Shown: positions 26,801-35,730 of the stretch, in pieces | How positions within the stretch are numbered: position 1 is the stretch's first letter | How the letters are laid out: every line of letters starts with the position of its first letter | Origin: Hymenobacter translucens | GTDB lineage: Bacteria > Bacteroidota > Bacteroidia > Cytophagales > Hymenobacteraceae | Reading direction: 5' to 3' | DNA length: 64,000 bases | Assembly: GCF_020685205.1 (NCBI RefSeq) | Contig: NZ_JAJERB010000003.1 | Location: forward strand, 186,001-250,000 | Notes under the pieces: model-generated | Seen by the model: the letters and a program-made list of their open reading frames with translations, nothing else | Databases searched by the model: none | What the model was told of the DNA's origin: nothing | Translations under genes and position numbers: made by a program

Positions 26801-27834
26801 TAGCGGGCCAGGATGCAGTAGGCGGGTTTGGGTTGGTAGTTGTCGTCGAATAGCAAGGGGTAGTCGTCGCGCTGGAAGTAGCGGCGAATCCAGGTGTTCT
26901 GGTCGCTGATGCCCCAGAACGTAATGCCGTACTGCTGGTCCCGGGGCAATTCCTGGTAGGTGCGCACCAGAAACGCGAGCTTGTCGGCCTGGCGCTGGAG
27001 CAGTTCCCTGTTGGGTGTCACCGCCTTGCCCAGCGGGTTCACCGCAACGTCGATTTCCGACAGGTGAATCTTCAGGCCGGTTTGCTGCACCTCGCCCAGG
27101 GCTTCGGCAATCTGGGTGTTCTCGGGGTTCAGAATCGAGATGTGCATCTGCAAACCCAGCCCATGAACGGGAACCCCGCGCTGTCGCATGGTACGGAGCC
27201 AGCTCAGCACCGCCCGGCGCTTGACGGGGTTGGAGTCGAGGTCGTAGTCGTTGTAGAACAGCAGCGCCTCAGGGTCGGCTTCGTGGGCGTAGCGGAAGGC
27301 TTTTTCGAGGTAGGTGGCGCCCAAATGCTGCTTCCAGATGGTGCTGCGCAGGGTGCCATCGGCTTCAAACGCCTCGTTCACCACGTCCCAGCCCGCCACC
27401 CGACCACGAAAGTGCCGGACCACGGTCTGAATGTGGTCTTTAAACAGGGCCTCCCAGTCGGCCGGAGAGCCGGCAAAGGCCCACATCCAACCCGGCAGCT
27501 GCTGGTGCCAGATCAGCACGTGGCCGTGCAGGCGCTGGTTGCTGGCTTGGCTGAAGTCGGCCAGCGCGTCGGCCTCCGCCCAGTAATACTGCCCGGGGCC
27601 GGGGTGCAGGTAGCTGGGCTTAAAGCAGTTTTCGGGCGTGACGCTGTTGAACTGCCGGCGGGCCAGCTCATCGTACGCCGTGCCCCGGCCCAGCTCGATC
27701 ATGCTGATGGCCGCGCCCACCGGAAACGGATAGTAGCCATGCAGGGGCTGGGCCGCGTCGCACTGCGTCAGCGGTTCCTTTTGACAGGCAGCAAGGCCGA
27801 CGAGGGTCAGCAGCAAAAGGCAGAATCGAAGCAC
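26800..27834 (-). CDS. Endo-1,4-beta-xylanase, glycoside hydrolase family 10, lipoprotein
   Basis: 344-residue retaining xylanase that cuts xylan backbones. Visible GH10 landmarks: NSVTPENCFKPSYLHPG, HGHVLIWHQQLPGWM, the acid/base Glu in WDVVNEAF (about E154), the nucleophile Glu in HLSEIDVAV (about E260) and ITFWGISDQNTW. I prefer a GTG start at 27834 because it opens directly on a lipoprotein signal with lipobox LAAC. The ATG at 27972 would add 46 basic residues and overlap the GH15 coding region. The lipidated form would sit on the envelope. Coupled to the beta-barrel gene by TAATG. Confidence 0.88.
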   Translation of the reverse strand: MLRFCLLLLTLVGLAACQKEPLTQCDAAQPLHGYYPFPVGAAISMIELGRGTAYDELARRQFNSVTPENCFKPSYLHPGPGQYYWAEADALADFSQASNQRLHGHVLIWHQQLPGWMWAFAGSPADWEALFKDHIQTVVRHFRGRVAGWDVVNEAFEADGTLRSTIWKQHLGATYLEKAFRYAHEADPEALLFYNDYDLDSNPVKRRAVLSWLRTMRQRGVPVHGLGLQMHISILNPENTQIAEALGEVQQTGLKIHLSEIDVAVNPLGKAVTPNRELLQRQADKLAFLVRTYQELPRDQQYGITFWGISDQNTWIRRYFQRDDYPLLFDDNYQPKPAYCILAR

Positions 27835-27922
27835 GACAAACAGCAAGTGAGGCCGACAATGCTGCCAGCGGGCAAACTTGTCGGCCTCAAAGCTAAACCG
27901 GAAAGCAAGGAAACCGGCCGGC

Positions 27923-29704
27923 CTACAGAAAATTCGGCAGGTCCAGCTTTTTGGCAATGCGGTACGCGGCATTCACGAGGCCTACGTGGCTGTAGGCCTG
28001 GGGGAAGTTGCCCCACTGCGAGCCGGTGCGGGCGTCCACGTCCTCACTGAGCAGCCCCACGTGGTTGGTATAGCTGATCAGGTGCTCGAACTCCCGGATG
28101 GCGTCGTCGAGGCGGCCCACGCAGGCCAGGGCTTCCACGTACCAGAAAGAGCAGATCAGGAAGGTGGTTTCGGGCGTGCCGAAGTCGTCGGCGTGGCGGT
28201 AGCGGTAAAACAGGCCGTTGGGCGTCTTCAGCTCTTTTTCCAGCTCCACCAGGTGGGTGCGGGCCAGGTCGGAGGCCGGGTCGAGGTACCCCATCAAAAT
28301 CAGCTGCATAGTGCTGGCGTCGAGGTGGGGCGAGCCGATGGCGTTGGTGTACACGCCCCGGCGCGGGTCGAAGCAGCCTTCAATCTTGCTGCTGGCCTGC
28401 TCGGCCAGCTCGTCGGCCAAGGTTTCCATGTCGGGGTTGCCGAGGTAGCGGGCCAGCTTGCCGGCAGCCTGGGCCCCGGCCCAGTGAAACAGGTAGGTGT
28501 AGCAGTGGTACTGGGCAATGTGGCGAAACTCCCACAGCCCCGCGTCGGGCATGTCCATCGTCTGCTGAATCAGCCCCAGCGTCTGGTACATGAGCTTGGC
28601 GGTGGCGGCCCGCTCCTTGCTGGCGAAGCGCCGGTCCACGTACAGGGGCAGCAAAGCCAGCATTACCTGCCCGTACACGTCGTTCTGAATGTGGGTGTAG
28701 GCATCGTTGCCGATGCGCACGGGCTGGTTGCCCAGGTAGCCTTCCAGCGGCAGCTCTTCCTCCGTGAGCTTGGCCCGGCCGCTGATGCCGTACAGGGGCT
28801 GGTAGCGGTCCTTGGCGCCGGCCGTGGTGTTCACGATATAGTGAAAGTAGCGCTCCATCTCCTCGAAGTGGCCGATGTTGTTAAAGGCCGTGAGGGTATA
28901 GTAGGTGTCACGCATCCAGCAGTAGCGGTAGTCCCAGTTGCGGGTGCTGCCGGGCGCTTCGGGCAGCGACGTGGTGCAGGCGGCAATGATGGCGCCGGTG
29001 TCCTCGTACTGGTGAATCTTGAGGGCCAGGGCCGAGCGCAGCACCTGCGCCTGGTAGAAGGAGCCGATGCTGGTGCTTTTCACCCACTGCCGCCAGTAAT
29101 CCTCGGTGGAGCGCAGAAACTGCTCCACGGTGCTTTCCAGCGGAGCTTCGAGCGGGGCCCCGTAGGTTAGCACCAGGTACTTGGTTTCGTTGAGCACGAA
29201 CAGCTCCTCGTCTAGGATGTACGTGAGCGGAATGTTGGTGGTCAGCCGGATTTCCTCTTCCAGGCCGAGGTAGGCAATGTGGTTGGAGCTGCGGCGTCGG
29301 CCCAGGGTCTGCTCCCCGTAGCTGCCCATCGGCTGGCAGCTGACCCGCACCCGGGGGGCGCCGGCCAGGGGCTCGAGCTTGCGCACCACCATCAGGGGCT
29401 TGTAGTACCGGTCGTACTGCGGGAAGCGGGGGGCAAAATCCGTAACCCGGTAAGCGCCGTCGGCACACTCGATTTCGGTGCACAGCACGTTGGTGTTCTC
29501 GACGTAATACTGGTTGGACTGGAAGTCGGCCGAGGCGGGCAAGATGGCGAAGGAGCCGCCCTTCTGCCGGTCAAGCAGGGAGCCGAATACGAAGCTGCTG
29601 TCGAAGCGGGGCCAGCACAGCCACGCCACGGAGGTGTCTTTCCGGATCAGGGCCAGATAGGCGCAGTTGCCGATCAGGCCCATGTCGTAGGTATGTTTGC
29701 TCAT
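27923..29704 (-). CDS. Glycoside hydrolase family 15 protein (glucoamylase/trehalase-like)
   Basis: 593-residue cytoplasmic (alpha/alpha)6-barrel enzyme of the GH15 glucoamylase family. The N-terminal beta-sandwich (about 1-210) starts with IGNCAYLALIRKDTSVAWLCWPRFDSSFVF. The catalytic domain shows STRNWDYRYCWMRD, ELPLEGYLGNQPVRIGN, FHWAGAQAAGKLARYLG and WGNFPQAYSHVGLVNAA. Several bacterial members are trehalases or act on other alpha-glucosides. The location three genes from otsAB makes trehalose turnover a reasonable guess but no more. No signal peptide. Confidence 0.92.
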   Translation of the reverse strand: MSKHTYDMGLIGNCAYLALIRKDTSVAWLCWPRFDSSFVFGSLLDRQKGGSFAILPASADFQSNQYYVENTNVLCTEIECADGAYRVTDFAPRFPQYDRYYKPLMVVRKLEPLAGAPRVRVSCQPMGSYGEQTLGRRRSSNHIAYLGLEEEIRLTTNIPLTYILDEELFVLNETKYLVLTYGAPLEAPLESTVEQFLRSTEDYWRQWVKSTSIGSFYQAQVLRSALALKIHQYEDTGAIIAACTTSLPEAPGSTRNWDYRYCWMRDTYYTLTAFNNIGHFEEMERYFHYIVNTTAGAKDRYQPLYGISGRAKLTEEELPLEGYLGNQPVRIGNDAYTHIQNDVYGQVMLALLPLYVDRRFASKERAATAKLMYQTLGLIQQTMDMPDAGLWEFRHIAQYHCYTYLFHWAGAQAAGKLARYLGNPDMETLADELAEQASSKIEGCFDPRRGVYTNAIGSPHLDASTMQLILMGYLDPASDLARTHLVELEKELKTPNGLFYRYRHADDFGTPETTFLICSFWYVEALACVGRLDDAIREFEHLISYTNHVGLLSEDVDARTGSQWGNFPQAYSHVGLVNAAYRIAKKLDLPNFL

Positions 29705-29891
29705 GAGCAGGAGTTGCAGGGATTTAAGGAAGGCCCGTGGAAAGGCATGGCTTCGTTTACCCCGGCAACGGACGTAGGGTTACTGCTTGTTTAGGCTCAA
29801 TTCAGACGGCAGTCTGCCCGGGGCCGCCAAATTTTTATCCCTGAAAGTCAGTCTATTTCCGGCGTGGAGGGCTTTTTTTTCAAACCGGGTA

Positions 29892-29922
29892 TTGCGCTGA
29901 AGATTCGCGCTATTATCTTTGC
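29892..29922 (+). promoter_or_regulatory. Promoter of tRNA-Glu
   Basis: TTG at 29892-29894 and TATCTTTGC at 29914-29922, separated by 19 bases, match the Bacteroidetes TTTG/TAnnTTTG promoter pair. The tRNA begins 31 bases later. Confidence 0.75.
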
Positions 29923-29952
29923 ACCACTCTAAACGACTAAGGCACTTCACCT

Positions 29953-30024
29953 GGTCCGTTCGTCTAGGGGTTAGGACAGTAGATTTTCATTCTACCAACA
30001 GGGGTTCGATTCCCCTACGGACTA
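29953..30024 (+). tRNA. tRNA-Glu (UUC)
   Basis: 72-base cloverleaf. Acceptor GGTCCGT pairs with ACGGACT (first pair G.U); D arm TCTAGGGGTTAGGA; anticodon stem GTAGA/TCTAC with loop TTTTCAT, anticodon TTC; T arm AGGGG-TTCGATT-CCCCT; discriminator A. CCA is not encoded. The prophage abuts its 3' side, so it is the likely integration target. Confidence 0.95.
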
Positions 30025-30046
30025 CTAACCCTGTCGTTTTGAGAGA

Positions 30047-30087
30047 AAAAAGGCCCTTAGCGCAACGCTAAGGGCCTTTTTCTTTTT
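30047..30087. terminator. Bidirectional terminator between tRNA-Glu and prophage
   Basis: Inverted repeat AAAAAGGCCCTTAGCG (30047-30062) with CGCTAAGGGCCTTTTT (30066-30081), loop CAA, T-rich on both sides. It can serve the tRNA and the tape measure transcript. Confidence 0.9.
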
Positions 30088-30110
30088 TGGGTGGCAAATT
30101 GGGTGGCAAA
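30087..30110. repeat. Tandem 12-base repeat, possible part of attL
   Basis: TTGGGTGGCAAA occurs twice in direct succession (30087-30098, 30099-30110), abutting the tape measure stop codon. Between the tRNA 3' end and this point lie only 4-60 bases plus the terminator, so the attachment core should be in 29985-30110. The exact core cannot be fixed without the right end. Confidence 0.5.
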
Positions 30111-33100
30111 TCAGTTGACTTGCGCTGAATTCCGCAACTGCCGCCGAGCAGCTAATTCATCCTCGACGTGCCCTGTGTCCTCCTCTTCCCAGGCAATCCG
30201 GAGCCGGGTCGGCAGGCGGTTAATTGCTTCGGTGTTCCGGTCGACCGCCGCAACAATCGGATCGGCGCTGCTGGTGGCCTTGCCGATGGCCGCCGTGCCG
30301 CCGCCTACGACGGCGCCGTCCTCCGCGTAGATGCCCCCGCCCTTGCGGCGCTGCACTGGTGCCCCGCCGCGGTACAAGCTGGTATCAATCAGGTCATCGA
30401 CTAGCTCCTTGTTGTTGGCGTAGGTGTCGCGGGAGAGAATCATGTACGGCTCCCCTCGCTCCCACTCGCCCAGGTGCTCGCCCGTAGCACCGTCGACCAT
30501 CCGGATGCCGCCGCCCGAGTGGCGCTGGCCCACGTCGGCCACGCCGGCAGTCGAGTTAATGCGGCCGCCCTGGGCGAACTGCCGCACCCGCTCCCGCCAG
30601 CCCGGGCGCGGAGCCCCTACTACGCCGCCCCTGGCAAACTCCGGAATCGGGGTCGCAATGATTTTGGCGACGGCACCAGCGGCGAGGATGCCGGTAGCGA
30701 CCATCAGCGGGATGCTCGGCGCGGCCTTCAGCACGGCTAATGTGCCCTGGATGATACCCTGGGCTACGTTGAAGGACTTTTCCGTTTCGGCTGCCTTCTT
30801 CTTGATTGCCCGGCTCTGGGCGCTGTAATTGGTCTCAATCCCGACTTTCTGCTGCTCATACTGTTCTTTGCTCAGCTTGCCAGCCGCGAACTCCAGCTCC
30901 AGTTTCTGCAAACGGGCTTTTTTATCCTTGTCAATCTTCGTGAGCTCCTTGTCAGTAGCAATCTTCTGGAAGTCCTGCACCAGCTGAATCGCTTGGCTGC
31001 TCAACTCCAGCCACGTGGCCACCTTATCCCGTTCCCGCTTTTTCGCCCTCTCCGTGAAATCCTCGTCCAACTGGTCCCGGTCCTCGAGGTACTTGCGCTG
31101 AAGAGCCAGCTTCTCCCCCAGCGTCAGCCGGTCATTTGCCAAATCTTCCTCGAGCGCCAGGCGCAGGGCCTCAGCCTTGGCCGCTTTCTCCGCTCCCTCT
31201 TCGGCCTCGCCCCCTTTATAGAGCAGAGTTTTACCGCTGGCGCTGGCCTTACCCGATGCCCGTTCGGCCCGGCGCACGGCAATGTCGGCGTCGACCTGCT
31301 CGATGCGCCGCAGTATCGCCGTTTCCTGCTCTACGCGCTCCTCGGCCAGCCGAAGCAAGTCCTGCTCCAGCTTGGCGGCAATCAGCCGGCGCCCCTCGGC
31401 AATTTGGGCTTCGGTGCCCTTCAGCTTCTCCGCTTCCGCCACGGCGGCGGCCCGCAACTCAGCCGCCCGGCGCTTGTAGGCGTCCTTTTCCAGATCGGCC
31501 CGGCGCTTCAGGTTGGCCCGCTCCGCTTCCGCCTCTATCTCTGCCTGCTTCAGGGCCTCGGCAGCGGCTTTCTTCGCTTCTTCTGCCTGCTGTTTGGCGT
31601 AGGCTTGATTGAGCTTATTCAACTCGACCTGGGCCTTGCCCCGAATGACGGCTTTATCGGCAGCCGACTTCTTTTCCCCCTCCAGCTCCAGGTCCCGGGC
31701 CACGAGTACCAGCTGCTGCTTCAGCTTTAGCTCCTGCTCACTGCCCTCCTTGGTTTTGGACAGCCGAAGTTCCAGATCCGCCTGCAGCAACTTTAGCGCG
31801 TCAATGCGGGATTGCCGGTCGACCTCCGCTTCCTTCTCGGCGGCCTTCTTGGCCTGCTTCTGCCTCAGCTCGTTCCGCTGCTCCGTAACCTGGGCCTGCT
31901 TGGCGTGCTCCTGCTGCTCACGCTCCTGGAAGCCCTTGTGGTAAGCCTCGGATACCTGGGCCCCGACGCCCTTCAAATCACTGATTCCGGAGCGAATCAG
32001 CGCGATATTGCCGGTAAACACGCCCAGCAGCAGCTTGCCTACGCTACCGAGCGTATCGATGGCCACCTGCTTGATGTTGTTGAACACGAGCGTAGCCACC
32101 GCGCTGAGGCCCGCGAACGTTTCGCGGACCCGCTCACTGCGCTCGTAAAGCGTAATCAGGCCCCCAACCAGCAGCGCCACGGCCGCCACAACCATCCCGA
32201 TGGGGTTGGCACTCATCGCGGCATTAAGCAGCCACTGTGCGGCGGCGCTGGCCCGGGTGGCGACGGCCCGCCCCTTCTCGACGGCCAGCTGCGCGAGCGT
32301 GCTGGCCGTGGCCCGAATGGTATGCAGGTTGAGGGTAAACAGGGCTACGCCCAGGGCAAGCAGCAGGGCCCGGTTCTCACTGAGGAACTCAGGGGCGGCC
32401 TTTAGTGCCTCGATGAATAAGCCGAGCGTTTGCAGGGCCTTGATATAAATCGGAATCAGGAATTCCCCTAGCTCGCGGCGGTACCGGGCGAAAGCCTTCT
32501 CCGATTTGTCGATTTCAGCGGCAGCGTTGGTGTTTTTCTTCTTGAACTCCTCCAGTAGGCTCGTGCCCTTCTCAAACTCAGCGGCGGCCAGCGCCTGCTT
32601 CTGGCGCACAATGTCGGTCTGGTTCGCCAGCAGCGAAACTACTTTGGTCGCCTCCTGGCTCTTGATGCCCAGCTTATCGAGGGTGCTGACGATTTCGGTG
32701 TTGCTGGCACCCTTCAGGCTCTCGGCCAGGCGCAGCAGCATCTCGTTCGGGTCCGAGTTAAGCAGCTTGGTAAACTCCTTCTCCGTCAGGCCCAGTTGCT
32801 GGGCGAACTTGCCCGTTTCCTTCGAGGCGGTAAGCAGCACGTTGGTCACGCCGCCGCTCGAAATCTCGGCCGACAGGCCCAGTTCCTGAAAAGCCGCGCC
32901 CAGACCCAGCGTCTGGGTAATCTCGGGAGCCAGGTCGCCCAGCTGACCAATGCGGGACGTGAACTCGGCAATCACCGGCGACGTGGCCGATCCATCGGCC
33001 CCCAGGGCATTCAACGCGGAGCCGATTTTGGTAATGGCTTTGTCGGGCTCGATTTCCTTCGTTTCCTTGAACAGCTTTTGTAGGCCGCCAATGGATTTGG

Positions 33101-33857
33101 TCACGTCGTCGACACCACCCGTAAACTCGTCGCCCAGGGCGACGACGGCCTGGTCCACGGACTCGGTGAATTCGTCGGCCCGGTCGGCGGCAACGCCCAG
33201 CTGGCCGGCCGCAATGGCAATGCCTTCGAGGTTTTCCTGGCTGGTGCGGGTGTCAATTCCCTCCAGCTGCTCGCGCAGGGCCCGGGCCTGCTCCGTGGAC
33301 AGGTTCAGGCTTTTCTCCATGTCGGCTATGGAATCACTGCCCTTGGCCGCCGCATCGATGCTTTCGCTGGCCAACGCCTTCAGGCTGCCCACGAGCGACT
33401 CAATGCCCAGCTGAATACCGGTAAACGCCACCGACTTTTTGAGGAAGTTGAGCATCCCGTTGCCCGACTTCTCCAACTCGTCATCAATACCCCGGATTTC
33501 CTTCTTCACCTCCGCGAAGCGGGTATCTACTTCCTGCAGCTGCTTGGACTTCTGGATAAATGACTCGGTGCCTGGGGCCAGATCCCGCAGCTCCCGATTC
33601 AGCTGCCGGCTGAGCGTATTGAGCTGATTGTAGGACAACGAAGAGAGGCCAATTTGCTTCTGCAACTCCGCCATGCGGGTGTTGACCTGGCTGATTTCCT
33701 TGTTCTTGTCGATATACTCCTGGGTGCCCTTCTTTAGGCCCTTCAGATCCTCCTTGAGCAGCCCGGCCTTGCGGGTGAGGTTGTCGAGTTCGGTTTTCGA
33801 CTGCGAACCGTCGATATCAAGCTCAATCTGGACTTTATCCTTTCGTACGGTAGCCAT
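30111..33857 (-). CDS. Phage tail tape measure protein
   Basis: 1248-residue structural protein that sets tail length and is carried in the tail tube. The N-terminal third is coiled coil (KTELDNLTRKAGLLKEDLKGLKKG onwards). Residues about 150-480 match the TP901-type tape measure core (SIDAAAKGSDSIADMEKSLNLSTEQARALREQL, SPVIAEFTSRIGQLGDLAPEI). Hydrophobic segments lie at about 495-580, then a very long Ala/Glu/Lys-rich helix (about 640-1000) and a Gly-rich C-terminus (EFARGGVVGAPRPG). If about 1.5 angstrom per residue applies, the tail would be near 190 nm. It is the last phage gene before the tRNA. Confidence 0.92.
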   Translation of the reverse strand: MATVRKDKVQIELDIDGSQSKTELDNLTRKAGLLKEDLKGLKKGTQEYIDKNKEISQVNTRMAELQKQIGLSSLSYNQLNTLSRQLNRELRDLAPGTESFIQKSKQLQEVDTRFAEVKKEIRGIDDELEKSGNGMLNFLKKSVAFTGIQLGIESLVGSLKALASESIDAAAKGSDSIADMEKSLNLSTEQARALREQLEGIDTRTSQENLEGIAIAAGQLGVAADRADEFTESVDQAVVALGDEFTGGVDDVTKSIGGLQKLFKETKEIEPDKAITKIGSALNALGADGSATSPVIAEFTSRIGQLGDLAPEITQTLGLGAAFQELGLSAEISSGGVTNVLLTASKETGKFAQQLGLTEKEFTKLLNSDPNEMLLRLAESLKGASNTEIVSTLDKLGIKSQEATKVVSLLANQTDIVRQKQALAAAEFEKGTSLLEEFKKKNTNAAAEIDKSEKAFARYRRELGEFLIPIYIKALQTLGLFIEALKAAPEFLSENRALLLALGVALFTLNLHTIRATASTLAQLAVEKGRAVATRASAAAQWLLNAAMSANPIGMVVAAVALLVGGLITLYERSERVRETFAGLSAVATLVFNNIKQVAIDTLGSVGKLLLGVFTGNIALIRSGISDLKGVGAQVSEAYHKGFQEREQQEHAKQAQVTEQRNELRQKQAKKAAEKEAEVDRQSRIDALKLLQADLELRLSKTKEGSEQELKLKQQLVLVARDLELEGEKKSAADKAVIRGKAQVELNKLNQAYAKQQAEEAKKAAAEALKQAEIEAEAERANLKRRADLEKDAYKRRAAELRAAAVAEAEKLKGTEAQIAEGRRLIAAKLEQDLLRLAEERVEQETAILRRIEQVDADIAVRRAERASGKASASGKTLLYKGGEAEEGAEKAAKAEALRLALEEDLANDRLTLGEKLALQRKYLEDRDQLDEDFTERAKKRERDKVATWLELSSQAIQLVQDFQKIATDKELTKIDKDKKARLQKLELEFAAGKLSKEQYEQQKVGIETNYSAQSRAIKKKAAETEKSFNVAQGIIQGTLAVLKAAPSIPLMVATGILAAGAVAKIIATPIPEFARGGVVGAPRPGWRERVRQFAQGGRINSTAGVADVGQRHSGGGIRMVDGATGEHLGEWERGEPYMILSRDTYANNKELVDDLIDTSLYRGGAPVQRRKGGGIYAEDGAVVGGGTAAIGKATSSADPIVAAVDRNTEAINRLPTRLRIAWEEEDTGHVEDELAARRQLRNSAQVN

Positions 33858-33860
33858 GAC

Positions 33861-34400
33861 TTAGAATTTGATGCTGCCGGCGATGTGCGTCCCGGTCTGG
33901 GCCGCGTAGCGCGTAGCCACGGCATCGATGAAGCGGTTGATGGATTTGTAGAAGTTCTTGGCGAACCACGCCTTCGGGCGCACCTGCCCGCCGTCCCGCA
34001 TCTTGGCCCGGGCCAGGCCCCACGCAATGCGGTTGATGGTGCGGGCATTGCCCAGGGGGCGGGACTTGAAGCCGTAGCCGGGCACGTAGGGAAAGTTGGT
34101 GATGCCTACTTTCTTCACGTAAGCCTCCATTTCCTCAATCGGCGGGGCTTTCGTGCGGCCTAGGTTCTTCATTTCCCGGATGCGGCCGTACTGCTCGAAT
34201 TCGACGCCCATTTGGGCAATCTGCTCGACGGAGGTAGCCAGCACGGTGGTCTGAAGGGACTTGAGCAGCTCGGCGCTGAGGACGAGGCCGCGGGCCTGCA
34301 GCGCGGCCGCCAGCAGCTCCAGCACGTGGGTGGAGTACTCGCCTAATTCCTCGTCGATGATTCGCCGGAAATCGGCCTGGTAGTTCGTGCCCTCAGCCAC
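33861..34400 (-). CDS. Phage protein of unknown function upstream of tape measure
   Basis: 179 residues, no recognised domain. Mostly helical N-terminal half (RRIIDEELGEYSTHVLELLAAALQARG), then a basic C-terminal half (RPKAWFAKNFYKSINRFIDAVATRY). It starts with GTG at 34400 and overlaps the 3' end of the membrane protein gene by 8 bases. It ends 3 bases before the tape measure ATG. Position between portal and tape measure genes suggests a tail completion or head-tail joining role; that is an inference from order only. Confidence 0.7.
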   Translation of the reverse strand: MAEGTNYQADFRRIIDEELGEYSTHVLELLAAALQARGLVLSAELLKSLQTTVLATSVEQIAQMGVEFEQYGRIREMKNLGRTKAPPIEEMEAYVKKVGITNFPYVPGYGFKSRPLGNARTINRIAWGLARAKMRDGGQVRPKAWFAKNFYKSINRFIDAVATRYAAQTGTHIAGSIKF

Positions 34401-34857
34401 GGAATAAGCGCGTCAGGAGCACGAGCACGATGATTGCGAGAACCAGGAGGCCAGCCACCGCATACACCCAGCCGGGCGTACCGCCCGTGGCGGTTTTCGA
34501 CTTCTGGCGGCTCTTATCCTTCACGTTGCCGACGTTCTTCATCTTGATTTTGCCGACCGGGGCCCCGACGTTGCTCAGGGCCTTCGTCTGGGCCTCGAAC
34601 CAATCGGCCTGCTGCCGGGGCGTGGCGTGGGCGGGGGCCGGCACTAGGTAGGCCGGCAGCTGGGCCACCCGCTCCAGCGAGTCGATATCGAGCGGGCGCA
34701 CCAGCGGCGGCAGCTCCCGGGTGCCGGCGCAGCCCGCAATGCCGACCACCGCCAGCAGCACGGCCATGCCCGCCGTCAGGGCCAGCCAGTCACGCCGGCT
34801 GCAACAGAGAAAGTAGACGGCCGAGTAGAAAGCAGCCAGGTAAGCGAAGAGTAGCAT
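34393..34857 (-). CDS. Small phage membrane protein, possible lysis component
   Basis: 154 residues from the ATG at 34857. Three hydrophobic segments: MLLFAYLAAFYSAVYFLCC (1-19), LALTAGMAVLLAVVGIAGC (about 25-43) and, after a Lys-rich polar domain, WVYAVAGLLVLAIIVLVLL near the C-terminus. The second segment ends in a lipobox-like GIAGC. Location two genes from a holin-like protein makes a lysis-accessory (spanin-like) role possible, but no family is recognised. The leader carries the GGCGCGTAGGACGCAAC motif. Confidence 0.65.
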   Translation of the reverse strand: MLLFAYLAAFYSAVYFLCCSRRDWLALTAGMAVLLAVVGIAGCAGTRELPPLVRPLDIDSLERVAQLPAYLVPAPAHATPRQQADWFEAQTKALSNVGAPVGKIKMKNVGNVKDKSRQKSKTATGGTPGWVYAVAGLLVLAIIVLVLLTRLFRG

Positions 34858-34907
34858 AAGCCCGAAGCGGTTAGAGTGAATACCCCAACTTGCGCTCCTG
34901 CAGGCCC

Positions 34908-34924
34908 GGCGCGTAGGACGCAAC
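34908..34924 (-). promoter_or_regulatory. Prophage leader motif, copy 1
   Basis: Exact GGCGCGTAGGACGCAAC on the plus strand, preceded by CAGGCCC. It begins at the stop codon of the upstream gene and lies 51 bases before the ATG at 34857. The inner GCGT-AGG-ACGC is an inverted repeat. Confidence 0.6.
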
Positions 34925-35730
34925 TACTGCTCTTCCCGCTGGCGCAGGGCCTGCTTATTCAGGTTGTAGAACAGCGTGTGCACGCTGGTATAGGCCGTTT
35001 CCTCGTAGCTGCCGTAGGTGCCGCGCTCGGCCAGGGCGTGAATCATTTCCAGTACTTCCGACCCATCGGAAACCGGCCCGGCCTGCGGGCCCTGGGGGAC
35101 TGCTGCACCACCCTTCTTGTACAACCCCCGGTAGCCCTGGTGAATGAAGCGCTGCGCCCCGAGAAAATGCTGGAGCACGACAATCTTGGTTGCCAACGGC
35201 AAGTCAGCCAGGGCGGCGGCCCGCACCTCGGCCAGCTTGCCGTTGTACCGCTCCCGGCGCTGACCGTCCCAGGCCGGGTCCATCGTATCGAGGCCCGCCC
35301 GCTCCGGCCGGCACAGCGTAGCCACCAGCTGGTCGAGGGCCGCCGCGTTGGGCTTCTTGGGGTGGGCGAAGGCGCGGAAGTAGATATTCCCCATGGCGTA
35401 CTCCACGGCGACGGCATCGGCCAGGTTCGGCTCCGGCAGCAGGTAGCGCACGCCCCGGTGCTCAAACTCCGTGACGGCCGCCGTGTCGACCGGCTCGGCC
35501 CAGATCCAGTTCGTTTCCTGGCACAGGTCCCATCGTTTGTCGGGCGTGAGCAGAACCAGCAGCTTGCGGGGCAGTTTGGGGCAGAGCACCCGCAGCACCT
35601 TCAGCTTCACCCCGCCCCGGGCGGGCTCGGCGTACAGGTAGGGAGCCAGGCCCAGCACCTGCGCGGCCGTCAGGTCGGCCCAGCACGTGGGCAGGTCGAA
35701 GGTTTTGCCGTTAAGCCGGAACTGCTTCAT
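34924..35730 (-). CDS. Phage protein, possible tail assembly protein
   Basis: 268 residues from the ATG at 35730 (KQFRLNGKTFDLPTCWADLTAAQVLGLAPYLY). Not recognised with certainty. The start resembles phage proteins that open with a short beta segment stating 'DLP..W.elT..q', found next to tail chaperone genes. The remainder is helical and basic, with a Gly/Pro linker at about 215-230. Placement between a holin-like protein and the tape measure fits a tail assembly role. An in-frame start at 35802 would overlap the upstream gene by more than 90 bases. Confidence 0.65.
   Translation of the reverse strand: MKQFRLNGKTFDLPTCWADLTAAQVLGLAPYLYAEPARGGVKLKVLRVLCPKLPRKLLVLLTPDKRWDLCQETNWIWAEPVDTAAVTEFEHRGVRYLLPEPNLADAVAVEYAMGNIYFRAFAHPKKPNAAALDQLVATLCRPERAGLDTMDPAWDGQRRERYNGKLAEVRAAALADLPLATKIVVLQHFLGAQRFIHQGYRGLYKKGGAAVPQGPQAGPVSDGSEVLEMIHALAERGTYGSYEETAYTSVHTLFYNLNKQALRQREEQ

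Noticed and set aside
27835..27972. Upstream ATG for the GH10 xylanase
   Set aside because: Would place 46 basic residues before the lipoprotein signal and overlap the end of the GH15 gene; the GTG at 27834 gives a normal lipoprotein.
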